The notes beneath the pieces are model-generated. The model ran no database searches. It was not told where the DNA came from and saw only the letters and a list, made by a program, of their open reading frames with translations. Below are positions 47,163 to 59,164 of a stretch of 64,000 bases of DNA, in pieces. Position 1 is the first letter of the stretch. Each line of letters begins with the position of its first letter. A program made the position numbers and the translations under genes. Source of the stretch: Isoetes taiwanensis (Eukaryota > Streptophyta > Lycopodiopsida > Isoetales > Isoetaceae); contig JAJEKV010000020.1 in NCBI GenBank assembly GCA_021234155.1, forward strand, positions 19,773,018 to 19,837,017, written 5' to 3'.

Positions 47163-47352
47163 TCCGGGCATGCATTACCTAGTACATAGTGATGTATATG
47201 ATAACAAAAATGAAAATGAGACTCATTGTTATTTGAGACACTGAGATGAAACAAGGCAAGAAGGTAGACCATCTCAAAATCATATTGTGCTCGCAACAAA
47301 CTCATGTAAATATGCTGATAAATTAAGTGATTTAACACTTCAAGATCAGCAG

Positions 47353-48712
47353 CAATATGTAGCATAATAACAGGGGGTTTTCTTTGTGTTTTTGTACGCT
47401 TTTCACTAAGGTTTTCCTATGATTTCGTGATGTATTCAAATGGATGTACTAATGCGTACATCTAGAGTGCATCATTTCTGAGCCATTGATTTTAGCCTTT
47501 TTTTTTCCAATGGTCAACAACCAATGGCTCACAACAAAAGCCCTTTTTTTTGTGCGTGTGGTGCATAATGGTCAACAACCAATGGCTCACAACAAAAGCT
47601 CTTTTTTTTGTGTGTGTGGTGCATAATGGTCAACAACCAATGGCTCACAACAAAAGCCCTCTTTTTTTGTGTGTGTGGTGCATAATGGGCACATGAAGGG
47701 CGCATGTAGTGCGATTTCCGCGGCAACACATTTCTTATCATAACTTTTGATCCGTGAGCTCGTTTGAGATGATTTTTTTATGCGTTGGAAAGCTCTCTCC
47801 GAGATCTTTTTGATAGTGTATGTTATGGATATGTTTGGTTAAGTTATCTATGCTAAAACAGCAATTTTCCGGCCGGGTTTGGTAGGCTTTTACATCCTAC
47901 CAGCTGATTAATACAGGATTGCGCTATTGGATATTGTTTTATGGCTCATTCCGAATGAAGCCTGCAAAAAATTACCATGCATTTTTAGATTTTGAGGCTT
48001 CTAGATCCTTGTGCTAACAAGCAGAAAAGTTTCCCACTTTGGTTTCTCACCACAAGAATCCATGGAGGCCAAAGGTTGCTGTTAAATTCCAGTTGAAAAA
48101 TGTTTGTGTATGGGTGTTGCAAACTTTATGAGTTTCAGAATAATGGGATCAATCTGCTCTATCTTTATGGTAACTTTTACTTATGTTCTATTTGTTTTAT
48201 TGTGATGAAATTCAAAAGTTAAGGTGTGATGAAAGCCTCAAATGAATTCTAGTTTTTTTCCGGGTTTGAATTCTAAAATTTTTGTCTCACGGGGGGGGGG
48301 GGCTGTGATGTCCTTAAGGCCCGAAGGGCAAAATTTTTTTTTTGCAACACAAACCATTAACATCCAACATATAAAAATTAAACCCCCAACACATAACAAC
48401 AATTGACATTAACAACCAACACATAACTACCATTGACATTAATTAACACAACCATTGGGTCCAACACATTTAAATTAAAATCCCCTTAAACCCCCTTTGG
48501 TTTGGGTGCATATTCACACGGGGGTGATGTAGGGCAGCGAGAGCCCTCATAATTGTATTTTGCACGTATGAAATCAACACTATATAGTATTTCGCTTGAA
48601 ATCTTATAGTATTTTTTAATCTTGTTATACAAGATAGCAAATTTTGTACTTGCATACCCCACAAACGAGGAACTTTACGCACGGTGTAGATTAAGGAATA
48701 AGGGGTGAATAT
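47353..48712. repeat. Duplicated ~1.3-kb repeat, copy 1
   Basis: Matches 50050-51359 in direct orientation over nearly its whole length. Copy 1 has three rather than two 58-bp tandem units and lacks a 24-nt segment near 47990. The content is mostly non-coding. A short shared frame (SFPLWFLTTRIHGGQR) is not recognised. Confidence 0.88.
47509..47683. repeat. Three 58-bp tandem units
   Basis: Each unit contains AATGGTCAACAACCAATGGC, ACAACAAAAG, a T-run, GTGTGGTGCATA. The paralogous repeat has two units at about 50204-50319. Confidence 0.9.
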
Positions 48713-48969
48713 GCCTATCCAAAACTCTCTGTCCTGAGTCACCCCCGCGGTGAATATGCACCCAAACCAAAGGGGGTTTAAGGGGGATTTTAATTTAAAT
48801 GTGTTGGACCCAATGGTTGTGTTAATTAATGTCAATGGTAGTTATGTGTTGGTTGTTAATGTCAATGGTTGTTATGTGTTGGGGGGTTTAATTTTTATAT
48901 GTTGGATGTTAATGGTTTGTGTTGCAAAAAAAAAACTTTTGGCCCCTTCGGGGCCTTAAGGACATCACA
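48304..48969. mobile_element. Foldback/MITE-like element with long terminal inverted repeats
   Basis: The ends TGTGATGTCCTTAAGG (48304) and CCTTAAGGACATCACA (48969) begin inverted repeats of roughly 215-230 bp, continuing through CAACACAAACCATTAACATC and GGGTGCATATTCAC. The 666-bp element has no coding capacity. The second duplicated copy (50050-51359) retains only the left arm and part of the middle, so it is truncated. A target duplication was not obvious because the left flank is a G run. Confidence 0.82.
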
Positions 48970-50049
48970 TCTAGCATGGTGTTTTCTGCAAAAGTCACAG
49001 GCCAGACAAATTATCTGATCTTGGTCTATAATCAGATCGTATACAAAAAACATGATCTAATTAGTTGTCGAAGGACACGTTTAGTATGTTGATGCAATGG
49101 ACTATAAAATAGTTTAGAGCTAGGCCCATGAAGTTAGCAGCCGCTCCTCTCTATACAAACACTACCTGATGCCAAAGAAATAAATTGGTGCGTGGAAGGA
49201 GCTACTTAGTGACCAAGTCGCTTGGTTGATGTGAGGTGATTTTGACACGATGCACAAGGTGCCACATCTAAAATTAGACACGGGTTATGAGAAGGCTCAG
49301 TTGAGTGCAGAAACATATTTTCACAGCAAAAAGAGTCGTAAGTGTTCAATTTGAGTTTGAAGCTAAAAGATAGAATTTGCAATTACAAAACATCTAGTCA
49401 AGCTACTCTATGGAAATATATTGATAATGCATCATCTTTCAGGCACTATCTGTAAGCCTTTGCATGATCACAAGGCAAACATATTACATAGAACAATTCA
49501 ACAATGGGTGTATAAATGGCTTGATAGTGTAGGCCTCAGCATACATAATAATGACTGTATTATCTAGAAATATGACAGATTCAGTCAACTAAAATTTCCA
49601 AATGAGGCCATACATTTTTAGAGTTCTAGCTATGAGGAACCAAAATACAATTACAAATAATACATAAGCTAGTAATGCCCATCGTTTTGAAGGAATCAAG
49701 TAATTGAAAATATCTTCTTTTACAATAGAAACCTGCAAATCAAATTCCATTAGGCAGTTTTCATGAGGAAATGAAAAATGCAAATCTGGTTTGTAATGTC
49801 CTAATATGGAGATGTTGAGATATGATTAAAAAAATGTAAAATAGAAAATATTAAGCCAAACAATAAATGACTAGACCCTTTCTCTCTTTAGGCCATCAAG
49901 AGTCCTTGATAAAAGCTCCCTAACCCAATTTACCCATTCAAAAATTAGAAGTGCCTAATGTCAGTCTTATAAGATTTTTATAAGTCACTCAAACATAAGT
50001 ATACATTATTATTACTATTATTATTATTTTCCTTATAACCTTGAAGCTC
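48970..50049. other. Spacer between the duplicated repeats, nothing recognised
   Basis: AT-rich, no coding frame of note. Confidence 0.4.
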
Positions 50050-51359
50050 CAATATGTAGCATAATAACAGGGGTTTTCTTTGTGTTTTTGTACGCTTTTC
50101 ACTAAGGTTTTCCTATGATTTCGTGATGTATTCAAATGGATGTACTAATGCGTACATCTAGAGTGCACCATTTCTAAGGCATTGATTTTAGCCTTTTTTT
50201 TTCCAATGGTCAACAACCAATGGCTTACAACAAAAGCCCTTTTTTTGTGCATGTGGTGCATAATGGTCAACAACCAATGGCTCACAACAAAAGCCCTCTT
50301 TTTGTGTGTGTGGTGCATAATGGGCACATGAAGGGCTTGAAGGGCGCATGTAGTGCAGTTTCCCCGCCGGTAACACATTTCTTATTATAACTTTTGATCT
50401 AGAGCTCTGTTTGAGATGATTTTTATTGCGTTGGAAAGCTCTCTCTGAGATCTTTTTGACAGTGTATGATATGGATAAGTTATCTATGCTAAAACAGCAA
50501 TTTTTCGGCCGGGTTTGGTAGGCTTTCACATCCTACCAGCTGATTAATACAGGATTGCGCTATTGGATATTGTTTTATGGCTCATTTCGAATGAAGCTTG
50601 CAAAAACTTACCAGGCATTTTTAGATTTTGAGGCAGTTATTAAGCAAATTCCAAGGCTTCTAGATCCTTATGCTAACAAGCAGAAAAGTTTCCCACTTTG
50701 GTTTCTCACCACAAGAATCCATGGAGGCCAAAGGCTGCTGTTAAATTCCAGTTGAAAAATGTTTGTGTATGGGTGTTGCAAACTTTATGACTTTCAGAAT
50801 AATGGGATCAATCCGCTCTATCTTTATGGTAACTTTTACTTATGTTCTATTTGTTTTATTGTGATGAAATTCAAAAGCTGTGTGATGAAAGCCTCAAATG
50901 AATTCTAGTTTTTTTCCGGGTTTGAATTCTAAATTTTTGTCACAGGGGAGGTCCCTAAGGCCCCGAAGGGGCCAAAATTTTTTTTTTGCAACACAAACTA
51001 TTAACATCCAACATATAAAAATTAAATCCCCCAACACATAACAACCATTGACATTAACAACCAACACATAACTACCATTGACATTAATTAACACAACCAT
51101 TGGGTCCAACACATTTAAATTAAAATTCCCCTTAAACCCCCTTTGGTTTGGGTGCATATTCACACGGGGGGTGACGTAGGGCAGCGAGAGCCCTCATAAT
51201 TGTATTTTGCACGTACAAAATCAACACCATATAGTATTCCGCTTGAAATCTTATAGTATTTTGCGAATCTTGTTATACAATATAGCAAATTTTGTACTTG
51301 CATACCCCACAAACGAGGAACTTTACGTACGGTCTAGATTAAGGAATAAGGGGATGAAT
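50050..51359. repeat. Duplicated ~1.3-kb repeat, copy 2
   Basis: Second copy of 47353-48712. It retains the 24-nt segment (around VIKQIPRLLDPYANK) that copy 1 lacks, and lacks the right arm of the foldback element. Confidence 0.88.
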
Positions 51360-52668
51360 AGATTTTTTATTAAACCCCTCCATACAACAAAAAATTGAAG
51401 CAGTTTGATGAAGTAAACAGTTGACAAAAAAACTTCAACCACTGAATCCCCACTAGGACTTCCGCCCCTCACTAATTTCTAACAGGAACACATCGTGTAA
51501 AAGTAAAGTATGCTGCATTAATCCAGCCAGATTGCTCTGCTGTAATGAGCATGCCCTTGAATTAAATAACTCAAGGGCTTATTCCATCATAAAATGTGAG
51601 GTTGGTTTAAACATGACCATCTCTGGCATTTACACAGATTGCTTTTGCTGTCTAAAGGGCATATATGAGTGTCGCCTGCCTTTTCTCTCTTTTACTAAGA
51701 AGAATAATCAAAATGGAAACGTAGACGCACATAATGAGCAGACAAAAAAGAAACATACCAGAATGTTCTCAGGTACGTTCCAGTAAAACCCTTGCACAAT
51801 CAAAACTAGAGGATCATATGCAACCAAAACAAAAATCAGCAACACATTTGTTCCTATCCACTCAAGCAGTAGGGAATCTCCAGTAATAGCTATCAGCATG
51901 TAGAAAAAAAAAACATAACCCTAATTTATTGCCAACGTAATACGCAACTCATGTACATGTTTATCTAGAACAAATAAACAACCCTGGAGTGCCTAATATG
52001 CTCAACCTTTCTGTGATATCGCAGGCTATGACATAGAGGGTATCTTACGAGCAACTATGCATTGTGCATATCGGAGAAGCGTGCAGGCCATAAAACAATA
52101 CCTAGACAGTGCAGTAGGATCCCAATGGTCAGAAGCACCAATGACGGAATAATTTAATGAAAAAGTCTTGCCTTGTGTCCCTGATGTAAGGGGAAAGCAA
52201 TAAAAATTAATTTGGATATGTGAAGCACATATCACAATAATACAGAAAGACACTTCATATAATGGCATGCTTAGAGACAGAAATGGCATTCTCAGAGGTG
52301 CCTAGACAGAGATAATGTCATGCATAATCATGGCAATCCATGACACCTATTTAATGCTGCCAAATAACGCATCTGCATCATCTAACCTTCTGCAACTGCC
52401 ATGTATTCTAGACTGTAGAATGGTTCTTAAAGTAATGCCGACATCAGACCTTGAATAAAACATCCTCATGCAGTTCCTTGTTCAGGTAATCATGCCATAG
52501 TTATTGCCCTCAATAAAACATCCTTGAACAGTCCCTTATTCATGTAATCATGATCCTTTATGATTGTGTCAGTGCAGGACATCAAAATCTGGCGAACACA
52601 AATTGATGTGTGTACATTGCCTAGTCCACATGTTAAAAGTTATTTAACATGTAACCCAACTTGAGTAC
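51360..52668. other. Non-coding stretch, nothing recognised
   Basis: I looked for the missing C-terminal exons of catalase here and did not find them. Confidence 0.4.
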
Positions 52669-53800
52669 CTGGTATAGTTGCCATTAGGAAAAGTTTCCAC
52701 TAGCAATGGAGTCGAATAGATCCTTGGTTGCATGGCTATGCAAAGTGCCTCCAACAATAACTGCATCCAAAAGGTATTTTTCTCCAACAGCAGAAACCCA
52801 GTGGAATTTAACATAGGTTCTCTGGCCAGCTTTGTTTAGCAGAGTGAATGTATGCACTCCAAAACCTGGCATCTGTCAGTAGTTAGCTGGAATTCCAACA
52901 TCATTTATAAGAAATGTAAACATGTGTAAGCTTTCTGAATGATGACTAAAAAAGTCTAAGATCCTCCACCATTCCTGTATGTGAGTTTTTGGGTTTGGCT
53001 TCAAAGCATGGACCATATCAGGGAACTTCATTCCAACTCTAATGAAGAACACAGGGAAATTGTTTCCAACCATATCAAAGTTACCCTATGAAGAAAAAAG
53101 AGTTAAAACTCAGTTCTTCCAAAAAAGGAAAAAGAGAATGGATAAGACCTGATTTACCTCTTTAATGTAGAATTCAACGGCAAATCCCCGAGGATCTCTA
53201 AGAGTTTCAGGACTTCCACGCTCATGTACAACAGTTGAGAAACGTACTATTACTGGCGTTATAACTCCTGGAGCTCTTAGGCAGTCTGCAGATGTAAGAT
53301 GAGATATGTTATGAGTTGCCTCAAAAAATCCATTTGCACTTGCTCCTCTGGCATGCACATCCCTTTCTGGAATTCTCTAGCAAAGGGTAGTCTTCTAGCA
53401 AAACTGGACCTGCAGGTATTCCAATTCAAATATTTTTAATCAGTTCTTGCCTAAGATTCTTCACATAAATACTCCAATGATTTAGATATGAGTACCTCTG
53501 CTTCCAACTGTTAGAGACGCATCATTGTTGTCTAGAGGTGCACCTACATTTGTGGTCCAAAATGTGGTATCTTGTATACTGGACGGCAAATCCTGGAAAA
53601 AGGCGTGTTCCATTGTGATCATCTTAGGCGTTTCCTCAGACGCAAAGAACAGATTAAGATGTAAAAATGACATTCAAATCAAACCTACCTACAATTATCA
53701 CTCTCACACTAAGAAACAAAAACAAGATTCGGTCAAACTGTACCTTATATGGATCAAATGCTGGAGCCGCACCCAAGAATCCTTGTTTGCCCAGAAGCAT
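52669..53800 (-). pseudogene. Catalase pseudogene (5' portion, spliced structure retained)
   Basis: Exon-like blocks on the minus strand match plant catalase in order with GT/AG borders. 53800-53744: N-terminus ending APAFDPYK. 53592-53496: [22 protein letters not shown]. 53409-53158: GPVLLEDYP, then [16 protein letters not shown] with the catalytic His, and [20 protein letters not shown]. 53085-52669: [12 protein letters not shown] with the catalytic Asn, through [40 protein letters not shown]. Lesions: a deletion and frame change inside the block before [13 protein letters not shown] replacing the Arg expected after GIPANY, consistent with CGA to TGA; TAA replacing the Glu expected after SGNF. 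The FIRDG Asp is Val. Exons encoding the heme-ligating Tyr and the peroxisomal C-terminus are absent. Clearly non-functional. Confidence 0.92.
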
Positions 53801-54055
53801 TGAAAAAAGGAAAGACAAACTCTTAAAACCAAACGAATCTAGCAAAATCTTGAAGATGCGATGAAGTAGAAGCTGAGATGCCGTGATGCCATGCTCAGCT
53901 AAAAACCATTGCTCGTAGCTTTCATACAGCCGGTTAGCCGGTTCGAACAGCGGCCCCCAGCAACAGGGGTGACCGCGAATTTACTACCAGTAGCAAGTTT
54001 GTAGCAGTTTTCCGCATATTCTAAGGATATACTGGCATATATCATGAATATGCCT

Positions 54056-54295
54056 AAAACCCACACAAACAAGGGATTGCCCCCCTAGGGGCAACCCAAA
54101 AAACAATCACTGGGAACTTTCCCATCAAACAAAATACATCTACTTGTATTTTGACACAATACATAAACCAAGCAAATTAAAATCTAATATTCATAGAAGT
54201 TGAAAATTTTGCAACTTCCCAAACTTAGCATATAATTGCAATTATTTTAGTTTTTTTGGGTTGCCCCTAGGGGGGCAAACCCTCGTTTATGTGGG
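54056..54295. mobile_element. Small MITE-like inverted-repeat element
   Basis: ACCCACACAAACAAGGGATT followed by GCCCCCCTAGGGGCAACCCA-like sequence on the left is mirrored on the right (TGGGTTGCCCCTAGGGGGGC, then CCTCGTTTATGTGGGT). The arms are about 40 bp with few mismatches and the spacer is about 150 bp. No target duplication was certain. Confidence 0.75.
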
Positions 54296-54394
54296 TATGT
54301 GGGCATATCCAGGTATATGCCGGCATATGCCTAGCATATACTGGTGACTGCTAAAAACTGGCTGGTGCCTGTAAGTGCTCGGTCATCCAGCCCA

Positions 54395-54750
54395 TTCCTT
54401 CGCAGGCGTGGCGAGGGGATTCATCCATGTATATGATATTGTTTTCCACGGATTCGTTGCCAAGCTTACTCCGGAAGAGGTTGCAACCTTAGAAAGGCTG
54501 GCTGGCTTTGTGATGATGTTCCCGGATGCCAAGCTTACTCCGGAAGAGGTTGCAACCTTAGAAAGGCTGGCTGGCTTTGTGATGATGTTCCCGGATGGCG
54601 TCAAACGGTTGCATACAACGCATACCCCTTGTTTTCTAAGGTTGAACTCATCGTCCGGGATCTGGCCCGTGTCTAAATATGGTAAAAATGTGGTGATCGG
54701 AATGTCGGATACTGTGGGTTTGGCCCGAGAGAGCTTGAAGATATAACAAA
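54395..54750 (+). pseudogene. Subtilisin-like protease (subtilase) fragment
   Basis: The frame matches the start of plant subtilases: the inhibitor I9 prodomain (FIHVYDIVFHGFVAKLTPEE, GFVMMFPD, VKRLHTTHTPCFL) followed by SSGIWPVSKYGKNVVIG and a DT that would be the catalytic Asp region (IGMSDT, normally IGxLDTG). After that it degenerates and stops at 54746. A perfect 69-bp tandem duplication (about 54462-54530 and 54531-54599) repeats AKLTPEEVATLERLAGFVMM. No upstream signal peptide or downstream His/Ser catalytic regions were seen. Confidence 0.85.
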
Positions 54751-56076
54751 TCGTAGAATGGCCTCGCGACACTCCTATTCCAAAGATTCCGCAGTCATAA
54801 GACCTTGATTCCATAAATCCAAAGATTAGTTACTGAGCTTTCATTTGCTATGGACGAAGAACTGAAAAAAACAGATCGCCACCAAAGATGTCGCTTTTAA
54901 ATTCATTCAGAGACAATCTTGAAAAGGGCAGCCTTCAAGTGTTTCGAAAATGGTTAGTTTCTTCACCTACTCATTTATTGACATTATTCTTTTTGTATGA
55001 ACTCAAACCATAGATAAACTCGAATCATTCTTTCTTTCTTTCTCTCGCTTCTTATTGAGGTCGCCATTTTATTGAATAGAATTTGGTCATCATGGTTGTG
55101 CCATATCTTTAAAAGGGCTGATCGCTGGAAATATTAGTGCAATGATTGAAAGGATACCCTCTAAGTCGCTTGTTGTAGTTCATGGCATTAGCCTAGTATC
55201 AATGTGGCCATGCCCAAGCTCTAATTCCTTAGTACTCCGTCCGTGGCTTTCTAGCAAAGTTCAGAGATTTCCCAATATCGAGGTCATATAGCACATTCGT
55301 TTCAGTTGGAAGTTTGGATTTTTTACAGCACTATGTCCTATAATTCATCCAACGAAAATGGGAACACTTTTATAGAGTTCCATTTATAGTTTTGCTCGCA
55401 CACATTTTATCTTTGGTTTCAAAAGCATTTGCATCTTGTTTCAAGATCGCATAAACAAAAGGAAGTCAGCAATTATTATGGTAGAGTCCGCTGGCAAAAA
55501 ATTGGGGCCATGCGTAGTCATGAAAGGAAGATATGTTGTATCTAAGCGTATAAGTAGGCATGTCGATTCAAGGAAACTGGGATGGTTGGATGGAGCATTG
55601 GTGCAACCCAAAAAATCGGAACATGGTAGGCCCATTCAGTCCTTTATTACTTAGAGTGGGCTTGATTCGGTTGCTTTCATAGCTAATCACCTCATTGGCC
55701 TGCTTTGCCTCATGTGGCGGTTTGTTTGAAGCAAAGCATGCATTCAACGTAATACACATGCCCGATCTGCACTCTTGTAATACATCTAATGACCATTTTC
55801 TCGTAGAAGATTAGTGTAGGAGAAAGGGCAAACAAGAATCGCATGGTAAGAGAAACCGGTTTTGACGTTTGATTTTTGCAAGTTTAATTTGTGGCGATCT
55901 TTGGCATTGAATTTGTGGCGATTGCTTGGTGGACATGCAATGCACAAACCGGGGGTATAGTGATAGGAGCAAGCAGAGATAGGGAACACCGCTTTGTAGA
56001 TGTTTTGGTGCTTTAAGCGTGTTGATGACTTAACATGGATGCTTGATCCATGTTGGAAAGTAAATGAATTGCTTTT
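54751..56076. other. No gene recognised; contains one copy of a ~255-bp dispersed repeat
   Basis: 55789-56045 is a diverged duplicate of 58149-58395. A short open frame at 55436-55654 (MFQDRINKRKSAIIMVESAG) has protein-like composition but is not recognised. Confidence 0.4.
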
Positions 56077-56330
56077 TTGAAGTTCCACAAGAGAAAGCAT
56101 TGTGGAGTGCTTATAAGGAAACTGCGTCGGGTATTTATCCGGGCATTGGGATTGATATCTTTATACAAATATCGAAGGCCTTGTCGAGCAGCTTGAAGAC
56201 TATTTTAATAATGTCTTTGTTGTGGCAGAAGACTAAGACTTGCGTAAAAGTAGGCTGGCCATGTTACGTAATATTGCAAAAGCATTACCAAAGCCAGGCA
56301 TTGTTGACCTCTCGTTTTACCGGGTTTTAA
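56077..56330 (+). pseudogene. Fragment of organellar glycyl-tRNA synthetase C-terminus
   Basis: Two successive phases reproduce the end of plant chloroplast/mitochondrial glycine-tRNA ligase (the EDD1 type). The first is EVPQEKALWSAYKETAS, IYPGIGIDIFIQISK. After a frame change it continues with LEDYFNNVFVVAED, RLAMLRNIAKALPK and GIVDLS. An in-frame stop replaces a residue after VVAED. The fragment is about 85 codons and lacks the rest of the gene. Identification is from remembered family features. Confidence 0.6.
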
Positions 56331-58148
56331 GGTGCAAGAACATGAGTGCAAGAATTGACAGTTGACCTATAGAGGCAAAGTGAATCATTGTGGAGATCCT
56401 TTATGATCATTAAATGTCTTCTAGTTATATGGTTTTGATCATGTTCCACAAGAAATCACTTTGCCAATCTCATAAGCGATGAATTGTGTCTGCTTGTTTC
56501 ATATGACATGGAATGCCGTATTTGAGTCCATTATTCTCATCTTAAATCACAACCCGTTCACCTTACAGTCTCGTGGTTGCCAATCTCAATACCTTGATTG
56601 CCAAACTCATAGTCGTGTATGCTTTCCATCCGGCCATTTTCTCGCAGCTTATGGTGTTTGTCTTTGTAGGGTTATTCCATAAGATGTTCCATCTGCTATG
56701 CGTGGAGGATAAGACCGTAAACATCTTACATCTTATAGGTGTTTTGTTTTGTGGCATTATGCCAAGTCAATTTGTCATATATTATTTAAGATCAGCCTGT
56801 TACCTGCCTCACGTATTTCTTAATGCTATGATTTACATTTGGTCTTTGCTTGTTTCAGATAAGTGACAACTCAATAGAATATTCTCATGAAAGGGTATGT
56901 TTTAGCAGCCTAATTATATATAATGTCATAACTTTGTCTTACAACCTGTTAAACTGGTAGAGAACATTTAGAAGATAATTGATAAAACAAATTTCTAAAA
57001 GGATAGATATTTTCGAAAACGTGTCTTCCCATACTCGCAGCTTCTCGATGGAATGCCATGTGGAGTAAATGTGGATTGTCATATGATGTCCGTCTCTCGG
57101 GTTTATATGCATGATGAATTTTCGGGACTCAATTGTCAATATTGGTTATGGCACTTGAAACAAGGAATCGGTCGAGCATGTATGATGAGAAATACTATCA
57201 AACATGCAATGTTGCTCACAAAATACTTATAAAAGAGACACGTGTGCTATAAAAATCTTTGTACAAACAAGGTAGAGTGTGGATTGGATTGGTTGGAGTA
57301 TGGGTTGTTAGCAGTAGCTAATCTAATTCATGCATGTCAATTCTTATCTTAAGAAAAGTTGCAATGCCTGTAGGTGCGGGGAGGTTATGGAGCTCATATA
57401 TTGCTACAAGCCTAGATTGGGTGCCCAAGGCAGCAAGTTATACTTCCACGGCAGCTTTTGGGAAGCGGTTAGAAGTCCGGGGAGCGAAGGCATCAACATC
57501 GTACACTACAACAGGGCTCCATGCGGCTTGTCATTTTTATTTGAGAAATAATGAGGTTTGAAGCATGCATGCATGGCTAGAGGATGCACCGAGAACAAAA
57601 CATTCTGCAGTAGAAACTAACTATGCTCTCAGGTTTGTGCCATGTTTGCTGTCATTAGTATTTCATGAGTATCATGTAAGACATTTTGTTCTATTGATTT
57701 GCAGGAAGGAGCAATTCATCAAGTTAGCAAAAGAGCAACTCATTTAAATTACATTTGCAGATGCATGAGACTAAGGAGAAGCCATCCAGTCAGGCCACAT
57801 GCATATGAAGAAGTAAACTGCAGAACTGACTTGATACTACAAGTATAACAATCATTCTTGTTCTCTACGTTTGCTTGCTTATCTTTAGTCCAAAAGAGTC
57901 GACAACCCCATTCAAAATCATGCAAATATGATTAGCATTTTAGAATGTGATTTAACACTGGGCCTCAATCATACAAAGATAACGAGCCTCACTTTCTACA
58001 ACAGGTGTTTACAAAATGCAACACTCCAAATCAACTTCCATGTTCATTATTCTAACGTATCTACAGTAGGAATCAATTGAATACATAGTGGCGTACCATG
58101 AATAGACATATTGTAAGTGGTGTGCAACCAAATATAGAGTGACACACA
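56331..58148. other. Non-coding stretch, nothing recognised
   Basis: Scattered short frames (for example 57330-57561) without recognisable similarity. Confidence 0.35.
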
Positions 58149-58395
58149 TCTAATGACCATTTTCTGCAGAAGATTACTGTAGAAGAAAGGGCAAACAAGA
58201 ATCGCATGGTAAGAGAAACTGGTTTTGACGTTTCAGTTGCAAGCAAATTTGTGGCAGTGCTGGCATTGAGAACTTGCTTGGCTGACATGCACAGACAGCT
58301 TGGGGGTATAGTGATAAGAGCAAGCAGAGATAGAGAACCTGTCCTGTAGATGTTTTGGTGCTTTAACTGTGCTGATGACTTAACATGGATGCAAA
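58149..58395. repeat. Dispersed repeat, partner of 55789-56045
   Basis: Both copies share TCTAATGACCATTTTCT, GAAAGGGCAAACAAGAATCG, GGGGGTATAGTGATA and TGTAGATGTTTTGGTGCTTT. Divergence is noticeable, with substitutions and indels, so this is an old duplication. Confidence 0.85.
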
Positions 58396-58894
58396 CTTTG
58401 GAGGGCATAGTAGTTTTTGTCCATGCAGGACCCTGGCAATTATTACATCCCAAGTCAGAAATATGGCATTCCAAGAACCATTTCTTAAGAAATATGCTCA
58501 GGAACAGCTAGATCTAATATAAACCAAATGACAAATATTTGACAATTGCAGGTTGCAACTTTAGGTTTTAAATGAAGGCATCACGTACACTAATAGAAAT
58601 TTTGTTTTTTCTTCAATAGAAGTCCTTGCAAGGCCTGTTTAATGCAGGCCGAAATCTGTATTTTGTTAATAGGAGCCCTGTAGCAATATCCTCGATCTCA
58701 ATCAAACCATTGAACATGATGCATTGGGACAGTGAACGAATGTTTTCCCTTTGTTCTATCATGGATATAATTTTCCTTTAAGCAAAGATCTTGATTGCAA
58801 ATTTGCAAACCAAATATTTGGAATAACAAGCTTGATCGAGTATACAACTGGGTCTTGAGGGTGAAGTATGACTTAAGCCACTTCACCCTCAGGC

Positions 58895-58915
58895 CACGGA
58901 GGGCAACCCTCCGTG
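58895..58915. repeat. Perfect 9-bp hairpin
   Basis: CACGGAGGG and CCCTCCGTG with a CAA loop, 11 bp before the hexanucleotide array. Confidence 0.9.
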
Positions 58916-58926
58916 CGCAGCACCTT

Positions 58927-59164
58927 GTTCTTTTTCTTTTTCTTTTTCTTTTTCTTTTTCTTTTTCTTTTTCTTTTTCTTTTTCTTTTTCCTTTTCCTTT
59001 TCTTTTTCTTTTTCTTTTTCTTTTTCTTTTTCTTTTTCTTTTTCTTTTTCTTTTTCTTTTTCTTTTTCTTTTTCTTTTTCTTTTTCTTTTTCTTTTTCTT
59101 TTTCTTTTTCTTTTTCTTTTTCTTTTTCTTTTTCTTTTTCTTTTTCTTTTTCTTTTTCTTTTTC
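58927..59164. repeat. (TTTTTC)n hexanucleotide array, ~40 units
   Basis: About 238 bp of TTTTTC with one interruption (two TTTTCC-type units near 58990). Open in every frame, so the apparent poly-Lys/Glu or Phe proteins here are artefacts. Confidence 0.97.

Noticed and set aside
47509-47683. CRISPR-like array
   Set aside because: The units are plain tandem repeats of 58 bp without unique spacers, in a plant-type genomic context.
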